DNA from: VGJW01 sp035286125 | Lineage (GTDB): Bacteria; Cyanobacteriota; Sericytochromatia; S15B-MN24; VGJW01 | Reading direction: 5' to 3' | Assembly (NCBI GenBank): GCA_035286125.1 | Contig: JAYKIS010000082.1 | Span: 4,761 to 68,760, forward strand | DNA: 64,000 nt | In this document: positions 16,016 to 24,487 of the stretch, piece after piece | Numbering within the stretch: the first letter of the stretch is position 1 | How the letters are laid out: each line of letters begins with the position of its first letter | Position numbers and translations under genes: made by a program | The notes under the pieces: generated by a model | Told to the model about the DNA's origin: nothing | Databases searched by the model: none | What the model saw: only the letters and a program-made list of their open reading frames with translations

Positions 16016-17303
16016 CGGGCACGCCCAGCGCCACCAGCTCGCCCGGTGGGCCGTGGACCGTCACTTGCAAGCCACCGTCGGGGCCGTCCTCCACCTTGAC
16101 GACACGGACACGACGGTAAATCTCGGACAGCCGGGCCCTGTCCCCTGCCGGCAGATGAACGACGCCTTCGCGTGGCGGCCCGGCCACCTGGGCCTCGACC
16201 ACGGCACGCAGGTCCTTCAGGCCCTCGCCTGAGGCAGCGGAAACGGGGACGCAACCGGGTTCGTCCTCCCGAGCCTGCTCCAGGCGTGACTGGGCCTCGG
16301 GGCGGTCGACCTTGTTGAAGACCACAATCTCGGGCCTATCCCCGGCTCCGATCTCCGTCAGGACGGACCGGGTCTCGGCCATGTGCTCGGCCCAGGCAGG
16401 GTGCGAGAGATCGACGATGTGCAGCAGCAGGTCGGCCTCGGCGGCTTCGGCCAACGTCGATCGGAAGCTGGCGACCAGTTGGTGGGGCAGCTTGCGGATG
16501 AAGCCGACGGTATCCGTCAGCAGGGCATCCCGGCCCGTGGCGAGTGACCACCGGCGGGTCGTGGCGTCCAGCGTGGCGAACAGCTTGTCCTCGGCGAGGA
16601 CACCCGCACGGGTCAGGGCGTTGAGCAACGAGGACTTGCCCGCATTCGTGTAACCCACGAGGGCCACGCGGAAGAAACCGTCATGTCCCCTGAGGCGGGT
16701 CTCGGCCTGCCTGCCGATGCGACCGAGCTCGCGCTTCAGGGCGGCGATGCGTGCCTTGACGATACGGCGGTCGATCTCGAGCTGGCTCTCGCCCTCGCCG
16801 CCCCGGGTGCGGGTGCCACCCTTCTGTCGGGTGAAGTGGGTCCAAAGGCCCGTCAGGCGCGGCAGCATGTACTCGTGCTGGGCCAGTTCGACCTGGGTGC
16901 GGGCCTCACGGGTCCTTGCACGCATGGCGAAGATATCCAGGATCAGGCCCGTGCGGTCCATCACCTTGACCTTGGCCTGTTTTTCCAGGTTGCGCTGCTG
17001 GCCGGGCGTCAGCTCGTCATCGAAGAGCAGCCAGTCGGCCTTCTGCTCCTCGGCCAACACCATCACTTCCTCGACCTTGCCGCTACCCAGGAAGGTTGCA
17101 GGGTCTGGTCTCGCCCGACTCTGGATGACGCGGCCGACGACGTCCATGCCGTCGGTCGTGGCCAGTTGGGCCATCTCGTCGAGGTGCTCCTCGACCTCGG
17201 GCCGCTCCTGGCCGCGCGTCTGGACGCCAATCAGGATGGCCCGCGGCCGGACCTCGACGGTTTCGAAGAACTCCTTGCGCGTGTCCCGCTGCTTGCGTCC
17301 CAT
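15921..17303 (-). CDS. hflX: GTPase HflX (ribosome-splitting factor)
   Basis: 460 aa. The N-terminal HflX domain includes LASDG-like TTDGMDVVG and PDPATFLGSGKVEE, then LLFDDELTPGQQRNLE, DRTGLILDIFAMRARTREAR and QVELAQHEYMLPRLTGLW. The G domain has ALVGYTNAGKSSLLNALT (G1), DTVGFIRKLPHQLVASFRST (G3) and FNKVD (G4). HflX rescues stalled ribosomes under stress. Start ATG 17303 has AGGAGG at 7 nt. It lies 2 nt after plsC in a minus-strand operon. Its C-terminal tail (after about residue 430) is Pro/Ala-rich and antisense to the end of nadB, a 95-nt convergent overlap. Confidence 0.95.
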   Translation of the reverse strand: MGRKQRDTRKEFFETVEVRPRAILIGVQTRGQERPEVEEHLDEMAQLATTDGMDVVGRVIQSRARPDPATFLGSGKVEEVMVLAEEQKADWLLFDDELTPGQQRNLEKQAKVKVMDRTGLILDIFAMRARTREARTQVELAQHEYMLPRLTGLWTHFTRQKGGTRTRGGEGESQLEIDRRIVKARIAALKRELGRIGRQAETRLRGHDGFFRVALVGYTNAGKSSLLNALTRAGVLAEDKLFATLDATTRRWSLATGRDALLTDTVGFIRKLPHQLVASFRSTLAEAAEADLLLHIVDLSHPAWAEHMAETRSVLTEIGAGDRPEIVVFNKVDRPEAQSRLEQAREDEPGCVPVSAASGEGLKDLRAVVEAQVAGPPREGVVHLPAGDRARLSEIYRRVRVVKVEDGPDGGLQVTVHGPPGELVALGVPVSQSDAAPEDFPAAAYREHLHDSDTPGSSAP

Positions 17304-17305
17304 CG

Positions 17306-18082
17306 TCAGCCTCCTGCCGGCCGGGGCGCGGACGCCCAGGCGAGGGCCGAGCCCTCGGGCCCCAGGTCGATCTCCATATCCTGCACGACGGCTTCCATCT
17401 GCCTCTGCCACGTCTCGGCCATCTGGCCGATCGGGTCCTGCTCCTCGGCGAACGATGCAAACGTCAGCGCGGGCAGGAAGCGAATCCGGAGCGGGCCCGG
17501 GGTGACTTCAAGGAGGCGGTCCTGAGGAAACCGCGCGTAGGAACCGGCTATGGCGGCAGGAATGACCGGCAGGCCGGTTTCCCGCGCAAAATGGAAAACG
17601 CCTCGCTTGGCCACGCCCATGACGCCGGTCTTCGTCCGCGTGCCTTCCGGAAAGAGTGCGAGGTACTGGTCGCCTTCCACCTGGGCCAGCCCTGCCCGGA
17701 TCTGGCGCACCGCCTGGTCCCGATCCTTGCGGTTGATGGGAATGTTGCCGTACCAGGTCTGCAACTTGCCGAAGATGGGGATCGACAGCAGCTCCTGCTT
17801 GAAGACGAACCGTGGCAGCTTGTCCGGCAGGGCCGCCACGAGGGCCGGGATGTCGAGGTTGCCCTGGTGATTCGGCGCCAGCAGGAACGGACCGGGCGGA
17901 ACGTGTTCGAGTCCTTCGACCTCGAGGCGCACGCCGGCAGCACGCAGCAGGCCCGGGAAGACCCGTTGCGGCTGGGTCCGCAGGTAGGCGACCTTGTCCC
18001 GACGCACAAGGGCCGCCAGCCAGACGCGGGGGAAAGCGAGCAGGGCCGATCCGGCCAGCGTCAGGCCGTGGCGCAGGCCCAT
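17306..18082 (-). CDS. plsC: 1-acyl-sn-glycerol-3-phosphate acyltransferase
   Basis: Transfers an acyl chain to lysophosphatidic acid, making phosphatidic acid at the inner membrane. 258 aa. The catalytic H-x4-D motif appears as NHQGNLD (first acyltransferase block), INRKDRDQAVRQI (second), LFPEGTRTKTG (third, FPEGTR) and LPVIPAAI (fourth). An N-terminal hydrophobic stretch (LTLAGSALLAFPRVWLAALV) probably anchors it. ATG 18082 overlaps the purA stop as ATGA, so it is coupled to purA; a longer frame inside purA is rejected. Confidence 0.92.
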   Translation of the reverse strand: MGLRHGLTLAGSALLAFPRVWLAALVRRDKVAYLRTQPQRVFPGLLRAAGVRLEVEGLEHVPPGPFLLAPNHQGNLDIPALVAALPDKLPRFVFKQELLSIPIFGKLQTWYGNIPINRKDRDQAVRQIRAGLAQVEGDQYLALFPEGTRTKTGVMGVAKRGVFHFARETGLPVIPAAIAGSYARFPQDRLLEVTPGPLRIRFLPALTFASFAEEQDPIGQMAETWQRQMEAVVQDMEIDLGPEGSALAWASAPRPAGG

Positions 18083-19386
18083 CAGGCAAGTACCTCGGCA
18101 CCCGTGAAGGGATCGCTGCCCATGAGCGTCTGCTCGCGGCCGCCACCCACGCCAACCAGGGTCACCGGTACACCTGCCGCTTTCGCGACATGGTCGAGAT
18201 AGGCCCGCGCCGCTGCCGGCAGGTCGGCGACCGTCCGTGCGTCCGATGTGCGCGTCTGCCAGCCGGGCAGCCACGTGACGACGGGGCGCATGGTGCCCAG
18301 GTCAGAAGGGTCTGCAGGAAAGCCCCCCGGCTGGCCATCGGGGCCGACATAGGCCGTCACGACGCCCATTTCGGCAAAGCCATCCAGCACGTCCAGCTTC
18401 GTGAGCGCGAGGCAGTCAAGGCCATTGATGCGCACGGCATGACGCAGGGCCACCAGGTCGAGCCAACCGCAGCGGCGTGGCCGTCCCGTCGTGGTGCCGA
18501 ACTCGGCACCGGCTTGGCGCAGGCGCTCACCCGTCTCGTCGTTCAGCTCCGAGGGAAAGGGACCGGAGCCGACACGGGTGGCGTAGGCCTTGGTGATGCC
18601 CATGACCCTGCCGATGGCGCCGGGACCCACCCCTGCGCCCAGGCAGGCACCGGCCGCGACCGCGTGGGAACTGGTCACGAAGGGCCACGTCCCGAGGTCC
18701 AGATCGAGCAGGGCACCCTGGGCGCCCTCGAAAAGCACGTTGCGGCCTTCGGAGAGGGCCCCATGCGTCTCTTCCGTGACGTCGGCCAGATAGGGACGGA
18801 AGCGCGCGGCCAGAACCTCCATGCGCTCGGCCATCGCGACGGCGTCGACGGGTGCCGCGTCGTACAGACGGGTCAGGCGATGGCTGGCCTCGTCAGCGGC
18901 TTGAAGCACCCGCTCACGCAAGGTGTCCGGGTCGCGCAGGTCGCCGGCCCGCAGGCCGACGCGCGCCGCCTTGTCGGCATAGGCCGGGCCGATGCCGCGT
19001 CCGGTCGTGCCGATGGCCGACTTGCCCCGGCGCTGCTCCTGCAGGCCGTCCAGAAGCTTGTGCCATGGCATCACGAGATGGGCCAGGGGCGAGAGACCCA
19101 GGCGTGCAGGACCCACCCCCAACGGCGCCAGGGCATCCAGCTCCTTGGCCAGGGCCTCGAGATCGACGACGCAACCATGGCCGATCAGGTTGCGGACGCT
19201 GGGATGCAGGATGCCGCTCGGGATCAGGTGCAGCTTGTGCACCTGACCGTCGACCACAAGCGTATGACCGGCGTTGGCACCGCCGGCGAACCGGACGACC
19301 AGCTCCGCACGGCCTGCGAGCAGGTCCGTGATCTTGCCCTTGCCTTCATCGCCCCACTGGGCGCCGACAACCACGAGTCCCGGCAT
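18082..19386 (-). CDS. purA: Adenylosuccinate synthetase
   Basis: First committed step of AMP synthesis: IMP + aspartate + GTP to adenylosuccinate. 434 aa from ATG 19386. The N-terminal signature is VVGAQWGDEGKGKITD. Others are FAGGANAGHTLV, SAIGTTGRGIGPAYADK, LFEGAQGALLDLDLGTWPFV and TTTGRPRRCGWLD. Spaced 2 nt after dnaB and overlapping plsC. Longer upstream reading is shadow of dnaB. Confidence 0.97.
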   Translation of the reverse strand: MPGLVVVGAQWGDEGKGKITDLLAGRAELVVRFAGGANAGHTLVVDGQVHKLHLIPSGILHPSVRNLIGHGCVVDLEALAKELDALAPLGVGPARLGLSPLAHLVMPWHKLLDGLQEQRRGKSAIGTTGRGIGPAYADKAARVGLRAGDLRDPDTLRERVLQAADEASHRLTRLYDAAPVDAVAMAERMEVLAARFRPYLADVTEETHGALSEGRNVLFEGAQGALLDLDLGTWPFVTSSHAVAAGACLGAGVGPGAIGRVMGITKAYATRVGSGPFPSELNDETGERLRQAGAEFGTTTGRPRRCGWLDLVALRHAVRINGLDCLALTKLDVLDGFAEMGVVTAYVGPDGQPGGFPADPSDLGTMRPVVTWLPGWQTRTSDARTVADLPAAARAYLDHVAKAAGVPVTLVGVGGGREQTLMGSDPFTGAEVLA

Positions 19387-19388
19387 CT

Positions 19389-20783
19389 CTAGTAACCGCC
19401 GCCCGGAATTTCCAGATTGTCGAACAAGGTGAACTCCTTGTGGAAGTAGAGCATCGTCGAGGCCGTGGGCCCGTGGCGATTCTTGGCGATGATGATCTCG
19501 GCCTGGTTCTTGAGTTCCGAGGTTTCGGGGTTGTAGTAGTCGTCGCGATGGATGAACATCACGAGGTCCGCATCCTGTTCGATGGACCCCGACTCGCGCA
19601 GATGGCTCAGCATGGGCTTCTTGTCCTTGGACTGCTCGGACGCGCGCGAGAGCTGGGACAGCGCCATGACGGGACATTCGAGCTCGCGTGCCAGCTCCTT
19701 GAGGGCGCGCGAGATGTAACTGACCTCGGTGGCGCGGTTGTCCGAGGACCGCATGCCACCACCCTTCATGAGCTGCAGGTAGTCGATGACGATGAGTCCC
19801 AACTGGTCGAGGTTGTTGCGGGCCATGACCCGACGACACTTGCTCTTGACCTCGAGGACCGAGATGGACGGCGTGTCGTCGATGTAGAGCGGCAGTTCGA
19901 TCAGGCGGTTGACGGCCTCGACGAGGTGGGCCCACTCGTGGTCGGCCACGATGCCCTTCTTGATGTTCTGGCTGTTGAGTCGGGCTTCGCCGCAGAGCAT
20001 GCGCTGGCTGAGCTCGTCTGCCGACATCTCGAGGCTGAACACGATGACGGGCTTGCCCTCGATGTTCTGGGTGGGGTCGCCACCGGCAGCCTGCCGCGCG
20101 ACCGACAGCGCGAAGCTGGTCTTGCCCATGCCCGGACGCGCTCCCAGGATGATCAGATTGCCGGGCTGGAAGCCCGTCGTGACCTGGTTGAGATCGTAGA
20201 AGCCCGTGTGGGTGCCGGTGATGACGCCGCTATGTTCGAAGCGCCGCTCGATGGCGTCATAGGCGCGGAGCAGGGACGGCTCGATATGTTCGCTGTCCTT
20301 GCCGCCCCGGTGCTGGGCCACGGAGAAGACCTTCTGCTCGGCCTGCTCGAGAACGGCCGCGATGTCGTCCTCCTCGTCGAACCCGAGGGCGGAGACTTCG
20401 CCCCCGGCCCGGATCAGTTGGCGCCTGAGGGCCTTTTCGGCCACGATGCCCGCGTAATACTCGGCATTGGCCGTCGTTGCGACAGCATTGACGAGATCGG
20501 TCATGAAGAAGCGCCCGCCGACCATCTCGAGCTGCCCACGCGTCTCCAGCAGGTTGCTGACGGCCAGCACATCGGCCGGCTGGTTGCGCTCGACGAGATG
20601 CCGGATGGCGTCGAAGACGCGCTGGTGGGCGTCCCTGTAGAACAGGTCCTGGCCGTTCAGGATCTCGAGGACGGACGTGACGGCATTGGGCGACAGCAGC
20701 ATCGCGCCAAGGACGGCCTGCTCGGCCTCGAGGTTGTGGGGCGGAACCCTGGGCTCGCCATAGCCCTGCCGCGGCTCAGGCAC
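19389..20783 (-). CDS. dnaB: Replicative DNA helicase DnaB
   Basis: Hexameric 5-prime-to-3-prime helicase of the replication fork. 464 aa, typical. The N-terminal DnaB domain begins PPHNLEAEQAVLGAMLLS. Walker A is GARPGMGKTSFALSVA and Walker B is LGLIVIDYLQLM. Also seen are VFSLEMSADELSQRML and the arginine-finger region near HLRESGSIEQDADLVMFIHR. No intein interrupts the ATPase core. Start is GTG 20783, overlapping rplI by 8 nt; the rplI-dnaB order is common in many bacteria. Confidence 0.97.
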   Translation of the reverse strand: MPEPRQGYGEPRVPPHNLEAEQAVLGAMLLSPNAVTSVLEILNGQDLFYRDAHQRVFDAIRHLVERNQPADVLAVSNLLETRGQLEMVGGRFFMTDLVNAVATTANAEYYAGIVAEKALRRQLIRAGGEVSALGFDEEDDIAAVLEQAEQKVFSVAQHRGGKDSEHIEPSLLRAYDAIERRFEHSGVITGTHTGFYDLNQVTTGFQPGNLIILGARPGMGKTSFALSVARQAAGGDPTQNIEGKPVIVFSLEMSADELSQRMLCGEARLNSQNIKKGIVADHEWAHLVEAVNRLIELPLYIDDTPSISVLEVKSKCRRVMARNNLDQLGLIVIDYLQLMKGGGMRSSDNRATEVSYISRALKELARELECPVMALSQLSRASEQSKDKKPMLSHLRESGSIEQDADLVMFIHRDDYYNPETSELKNQAEIIIAKNRHGPTASTMLYFHKEFTLFDNLEIPGGGY

Positions 20784-21225
20784 CGGCCACCACGTGGACC
20801 CGCACAGCGGCGCTCACCTCGGGATGCAGGCGGGCGACCAGGCGGAAATGGCCGAGGGCCTTGATGGGCTCCTCGAGTTCGAGCTTGCGCTTGTCGACCT
20901 CGATGCCCGTCTGGGCCTTGAGGGCGGTCGCGATTTCCTTGGAGGTGATGGCACCATACAACCGGTGCTCGCTGCCTGCCTTGGCCTCGAGGCGCACCTC
21001 GACACCCTCGAGGCGCTTGGCGACTTCTTCGGCGGCGGCCTTGACGCGGGCGGCCCGCACGGCCTCGGTCTTCCTGAGATCGGCCTGGTGCTTCAGCGCT
21101 CCGTCGGTCGCCTCTACGGCAAGCTTCCGGGGGAACAGGAAATTCCGGGCGTAGCCGTCGTTGGCCTCGACGGTCTCGCCGGCCTTGCCAACGCCCTTGA
21201 CGTCCTTGATGAGGATGACTTTCAC
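20776..21225 (-). CDS. rplI: Ribosomal protein bL9
   Basis: 149 aa, standard length. N-terminal domain MKVILIKDVKGVGKAGETVE and GYARNFLFPRKLAVEAT, a long connecting helix, and the C-terminal domain with RLYGAITSKEIATAL. Start is GTG 21225 with TAAGGAG about 8 nt upstream, the strongest ribosome binding site in this operon. It heads rplI-dnaB-purA-plsC-hflX. Confidence 0.97.
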   Translation of the reverse strand: MKVILIKDVKGVGKAGETVEANDGYARNFLFPRKLAVEATDGALKHQADLRKTEAVRAARVKAAAEEVAKRLEGVEVRLEAKAGSEHRLYGAITSKEIATALKAQTGIEVDKRKLELEEPIKALGHFRLVARLHPEVSAAVRVHVVAGA

Positions 21226-21301
21226 CGCACGCTCCTTAAAGCAGGGCCACCGTCCGCGCGGGTGCGCAGGGGGCCATATGTCCGGGTCGATGGCAGGGGA
21301 C

Positions 21302-21796
21302 TCAGTCCCGGAAGTTCAGGTACTGGAGGTCAAGCGGGAAGTCCGCACCCCGCAGGGCCTTGATGACGGCCTGCAGGTCGTCCCGGGACTTGCCTAGCAC
21401 CCGCACCTGGTCATCCTGGATCTGGGTCTGGACCTTGAGCTTGGTGCCCTTGATCAGGTCGACGATCTTGCGGGCATGCTCGCGGTCGATGCCCTGGCGG
21501 ATGCCGAACTGCTGGCGCACCTTGCCGCCCAGCGAGGATTCGACCTTGCCGGCGTCGAGGCACTTCAGGGAGACCTGGCGCTTCGTCAGCTTGTCGTGCA
21601 GCACGTCGAGGATATTGCGCAGCTTCATTTCGTCGGGGGCGTTGAGCGTGATGCCGTCCTTGCCCAGGTCGATGGAACTGCCGGTGCCCTTGAGGTCGAA
21701 GCGTTGCTCGATCTCCTTGGCCACCATGTTGACGGCATTCTGCACCTCGTTCATGTCCGCCTTGGACACGATGTCGAAGCTGGCTTCCTTGGCCAC
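21302..21796 (-). CDS. yajQ: YajQ family nucleotide-binding protein (c-di-GMP binding in some species)
   Basis: 164 aa. Characteristic start SFDIVSKADMNEVQNAVN, then EIEQRFDLKGTGSSIDL, and the C-terminal DDQVRVLGKSRDDLQAVI and DFPLDLQYLNFRD. Family members bind cyclic-di-GMP and act with transcription factors in Xanthomonas and Pseudomonas. GTG 21796 is the start, with AAGGA about 8 nt upstream. It lies 76 bp upstream of rplI on the same strand and could be part of that operon. Confidence 0.93.
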   Translation of the reverse strand: MAKEASFDIVSKADMNEVQNAVNMVAKEIEQRFDLKGTGSSIDLGKDGITLNAPDEMKLRNILDVLHDKLTKRQVSLKCLDAGKVESSLGGKVRQQFGIRQGIDREHARKIVDLIKGTKLKVQTQIQDDQVRVLGKSRDDLQAVIKALRGADFPLDLQYLNFRD

Positions 21797-21906
21797 GGGG
21801 CAATCCTTTCTCCCGCGGGCCTGCCTGCTTGGGGCGCCCGCACGGATGGTTCATTGTACCATCGGAGCGGGGGCCGCCGAGGGCCCGCCGTGACGGAGGA
21901 ACGGAC

Positions 21907-22392
21907 CTGCATTGGCTGGTGGCGGCGGTCGGACGGATACGCGACGAGGGCCTGGCGAAGGCTGCCGCCGTGCACGCGGGACGCCTCGCGGGGCCCCGGG
22001 GCCTGCAGATTGTCGAGGTCGCCGATGTCCAGGCCAAGGGGGGGCGCATCCTCGAGGCTCTGGCTCGCGAGGCCGACGCCCTGCGGCGCGCGACCCGGGG
22101 CACGTATCGGTTCGCCCTGTCCGAGCGTGGGCACGCGTGGGACACGCGCACGCTCGCCGAGCGGCTGGGGCGATTGCGTGACGAGGGTGTCCGTGTCTCG
22201 TTCCTGGTGGGTGGGGCCGAGGGCCTGGACCCGGCCCTCGAGCGAGAAGCCGAGGAGCGTCTTTCGCTGTCGCGCCTGACCATGCCCCATGAACTGGCAC
22301 GCGTGGTCCTGCTCGAGCAGCTCTTTCGCGTCGACAGCCTGTGGCGGGGGTCGCCGTACCATCGCGACGGCATCCCGGAGGATCGGCCATGA
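21907..22392 (+). CDS. rlmH: 23S rRNA (pseudouridine1915-N3)-methyltransferase RlmH, probable CTG start
   Basis: SPOUT methyltransferase acting on helix 69 of 23S rRNA. Family signatures are FLVGGAEGLDP (SAM-binding knot) and LSLSRLTMPHELARVVLLEQ, then LFRVDSLWRGSPYHRDG at the C-terminus. The family starts MKxxLVAVG; here the matching segment is (start)-HWLVAAVG, whose first codon is CTG 21907 with GGAGGA 6 nt upstream. That yields 161 aa, the family length. An ATG at 21829 would add 26 unrelated residues; GTG 21919 would cut the first strand. Overlaps the DUF1934 gene as ATGA. Confidence 0.88.
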   Translation: MHWLVAAVGRIRDEGLAKAAAVHAGRLAGPRGLQIVEVADVQAKGGRILEALAREADALRRATRGTYRFALSERGHAWDTRTLAERLGRLRDEGVRVSFLVGGAEGLDPALEREAEERLSLSRLTMPHELARVVLLEQLFRVDSLWRGSPYHRDGIPEDRP

Positions 22393-22826
22393 AGCGTGCC
22401 GTGCGCATCGTCGTGCTGAGCCGGGTCGAGGAACCCGACGGCGAGGTGCGCGAGACCATGCAGCAACACGAGGGTGCCTGGTACGGGGACCTGGATCGCG
22501 GTTCGTTGCGCTGGACGGACGATGGCGTCTCCTCGACCCTGCGCTGGGCACCCGATGAATGGCGGCTCGTTCGCCACGGCGAGCGCCTGGTAGCGACCCA
22601 GGTCTTTCGTCCGGGGCCCCCGCAGCCCTTCGACTTCCGTTCCGGGGCCGGGGTGCTGCCTTTCGAGACGATGTGTCACCGGCTCGAAGTCCGAAGCCGG
22701 GACGAGGGGCTCGAGTTGGACCTTGACTATGCGCTCTGGGGCGGGGGGCAGCACGTCGGCGACTTTTGCCTGCGCATGACGGCCACGCTGGTGCCGACCC
22801 CGGGCACCGCTACAATGGATGTCTGA
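22389..22826 (+). CDS. DUF1934 (YwiB-like) beta-barrel protein
   Basis: 145 aa calycin-like protein. Matching segments include GDLDRGSLRWTD, PFDFRSGAGVLPFETMCHRL, GLELDLDYALWGGGQHVGDF and LRMTATL. In Bacilli the family member YwiB is encoded beside argS, and argS follows here too. Function is unknown. Starts with ATGA overlap on rlmH and ends with TGATG overlap on argS. Confidence 0.88.
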   Translation: MKRAVRIVVLSRVEEPDGEVRETMQQHEGAWYGDLDRGSLRWTDDGVSSTLRWAPDEWRLVRHGERLVATQVFRPGPPQPFDFRSGAGVLPFETMCHRLEVRSRDEGLELDLDYALWGGGQHVGDFCLRMTATLVPTPGTATMDV

Positions 22827-24487
22827 TGATTCGCGAACTGCTTGCCGACCGCCTTGCCCACGCCCTCGAAGCCGCTGTGGCTGCCGGGGACCTGCCCCCG
22901 ACGGAAGCCGGCGCCATCCACGTCGAACGGGCCCGGCACGAGGCCCATGGGGATTTTGCGAGCAACGTCGCCATGGTCCTTGCGAAGTCGGCGCGGCGTC
23001 GTCCGCTCGACATCGCGCAGGCGCTGTCGGCCCGACTCGAGACCCGGGATGACGTGGCCGAAATTACGGTAGCGGCGCCCGGCTTCCTGAATATCAGGGT
23101 CTCGGATGTCTTCCTGCGGCGCAGCCTCCAGGCCATCCTCAAGGAGGGCCCCGGACACGGACGCAGCCAGGTCGGTGCCGGCGAGACCGTCCTGATCGAG
23201 TACGTGTCTGCCAATCCGACGGGGCCCCTGCACGTGGGGCACGGGCGGTGGGCGGTCCTGGGCTCGGCCCTTGCCGCCACGATGACGTGGGCCGGCTACG
23301 CCGTGTCGCAGGAGTTCTACATCAATGACGCCGGAAACCAGTTGCAGAATCTGGGCCGCTCCCTGATGTACCGAATGGAAGGGCGCGCCCTGCCGGAGGA
23401 CGCCTCCGAGTTCTATGGCGGTGACTACGTGGAGCAGGCTGCGGCTGCAGCCCGAGAGCAGCTGGGTGACCTCTCCGCGCTGGACGAGGATGCCCGGATC
23501 CGCAGGCTGGCCGATTTCGGCCGGGACTGGTTCCTTGCGGCGCAGGATGCCACGCTCGGGCGGCTGGGGACACGGTTCGACCGCTGGGTGTCCGAGCGCA
23601 CGCTCCACGAGGCGGGCGCCGTCGAGCGCATGCTGGGAGAGATGGAAACCAGCGGTGCCGTCGTGCGCCGCGACGGTGCCCTGTGGCTGACCTCGTCCGC
23701 CCATGGCGATACCGAGGATCGGGTCGTGGTCCGTGCGGATGGCCGGCCGACCTACCTTGCCGCCGACATGGCCTACCACGCCGACAAGTTCGCGCGCGGT
23801 CACGAGCGTCTGCTCAATATCTGGGGTGCGGACCACCACGGCTACGTCGCACGGATGCGTGCCGCCGTGGCCTGCATGGGCCGCAATCCCGACCAGCTCG
23901 AAGTGGTCCTGGGCCAACTGGTGAAGCTCTTCCGGGAGGGCCAGGAGGTCCGCATGAGCAAGCGGACGGGGGACATGGTCACGCTCGACGAGGTCCTCGA
24001 CGAAGTGGGCCGGGATGCGACGCGTTGGTTCCTGGTGGCACGCAGCGCCGACAGCACCATCGACTTCGATCTGGACCTGGCTCGCCAGGAATCCTCCGAC
24101 AATCCCGTCTACTACGTGCAATACGCCCACGCTCGGATCTGCTCGATCATGCGGGCAGCCGCCGAAGCTGGCCATCTGCCCGAGTCCTGGGATGCCGTCG
24201 ACCTGCAGTCCTTCGATGCCCCGGAGGAACGTGCCCTGGCTCTCTGGCTGGCCGGGTTCACCGATGAGGTGGCCGGCGCCGCCCTCGCGCGGGAGCCCCA
24301 CCGCCTGACCCGTTATGCGACCGACCTCGCCCAGCGCTACCACGCCTTCTACACGCAGTGCCGCGTCATCGATGCGGCGCACCCGGAGCGGACCGTCACC
24401 CGTCTGGCGTTGTGTGCGGCAACGAGGCAGGTGCTGGCCATCCTGCTCGAGTCCCTGCTCGGCATTGCCGCGCCGGAGGCCATGTGA
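22826..24487 (+). CDS. argS: Arginyl-tRNA synthetase
   Basis: Class I aminoacyl-tRNA synthetase. 553 aa. HIGH motif variant in SANPTGPLHVGHGRWAVLG, followed by QEFYINDAGNQLQNLGRSL. The KMSK loop reads VRMSKRTGDMVTL. The DALR-type anticodon domain ends with YHAFYTQCRVIDA and later RLALCAATRQVLAILLESLLGI. The start ATG 22826 overlaps the DUF1934 stop (TGATG). A TACAAT at 22811-22816 could act as an internal promoter. A GTGA overlap couples it to the decarboxylase. Confidence 0.97.
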   Translation: MIRELLADRLAHALEAAVAAGDLPPTEAGAIHVERARHEAHGDFASNVAMVLAKSARRRPLDIAQALSARLETRDDVAEITVAAPGFLNIRVSDVFLRRSLQAILKEGPGHGRSQVGAGETVLIEYVSANPTGPLHVGHGRWAVLGSALAATMTWAGYAVSQEFYINDAGNQLQNLGRSLMYRMEGRALPEDASEFYGGDYVEQAAAAAREQLGDLSALDEDARIRRLADFGRDWFLAAQDATLGRLGTRFDRWVSERTLHEAGAVERMLGEMETSGAVVRRDGALWLTSSAHGDTEDRVVVRADGRPTYLAADMAYHADKFARGHERLLNIWGADHHGYVARMRAAVACMGRNPDQLEVVLGQLVKLFREGQEVRMSKRTGDMVTLDEVLDEVGRDATRWFLVARSADSTIDFDLDLARQESSDNPVYYVQYAHARICSIMRAAAEAGHLPESWDAVDLQSFDAPEERALALWLAGFTDEVAGAALAREPHRLTRYATDLAQRYHAFYTQCRVIDAAHPERTVTRLALCAATRQVLAILLESLLGIAAPEAM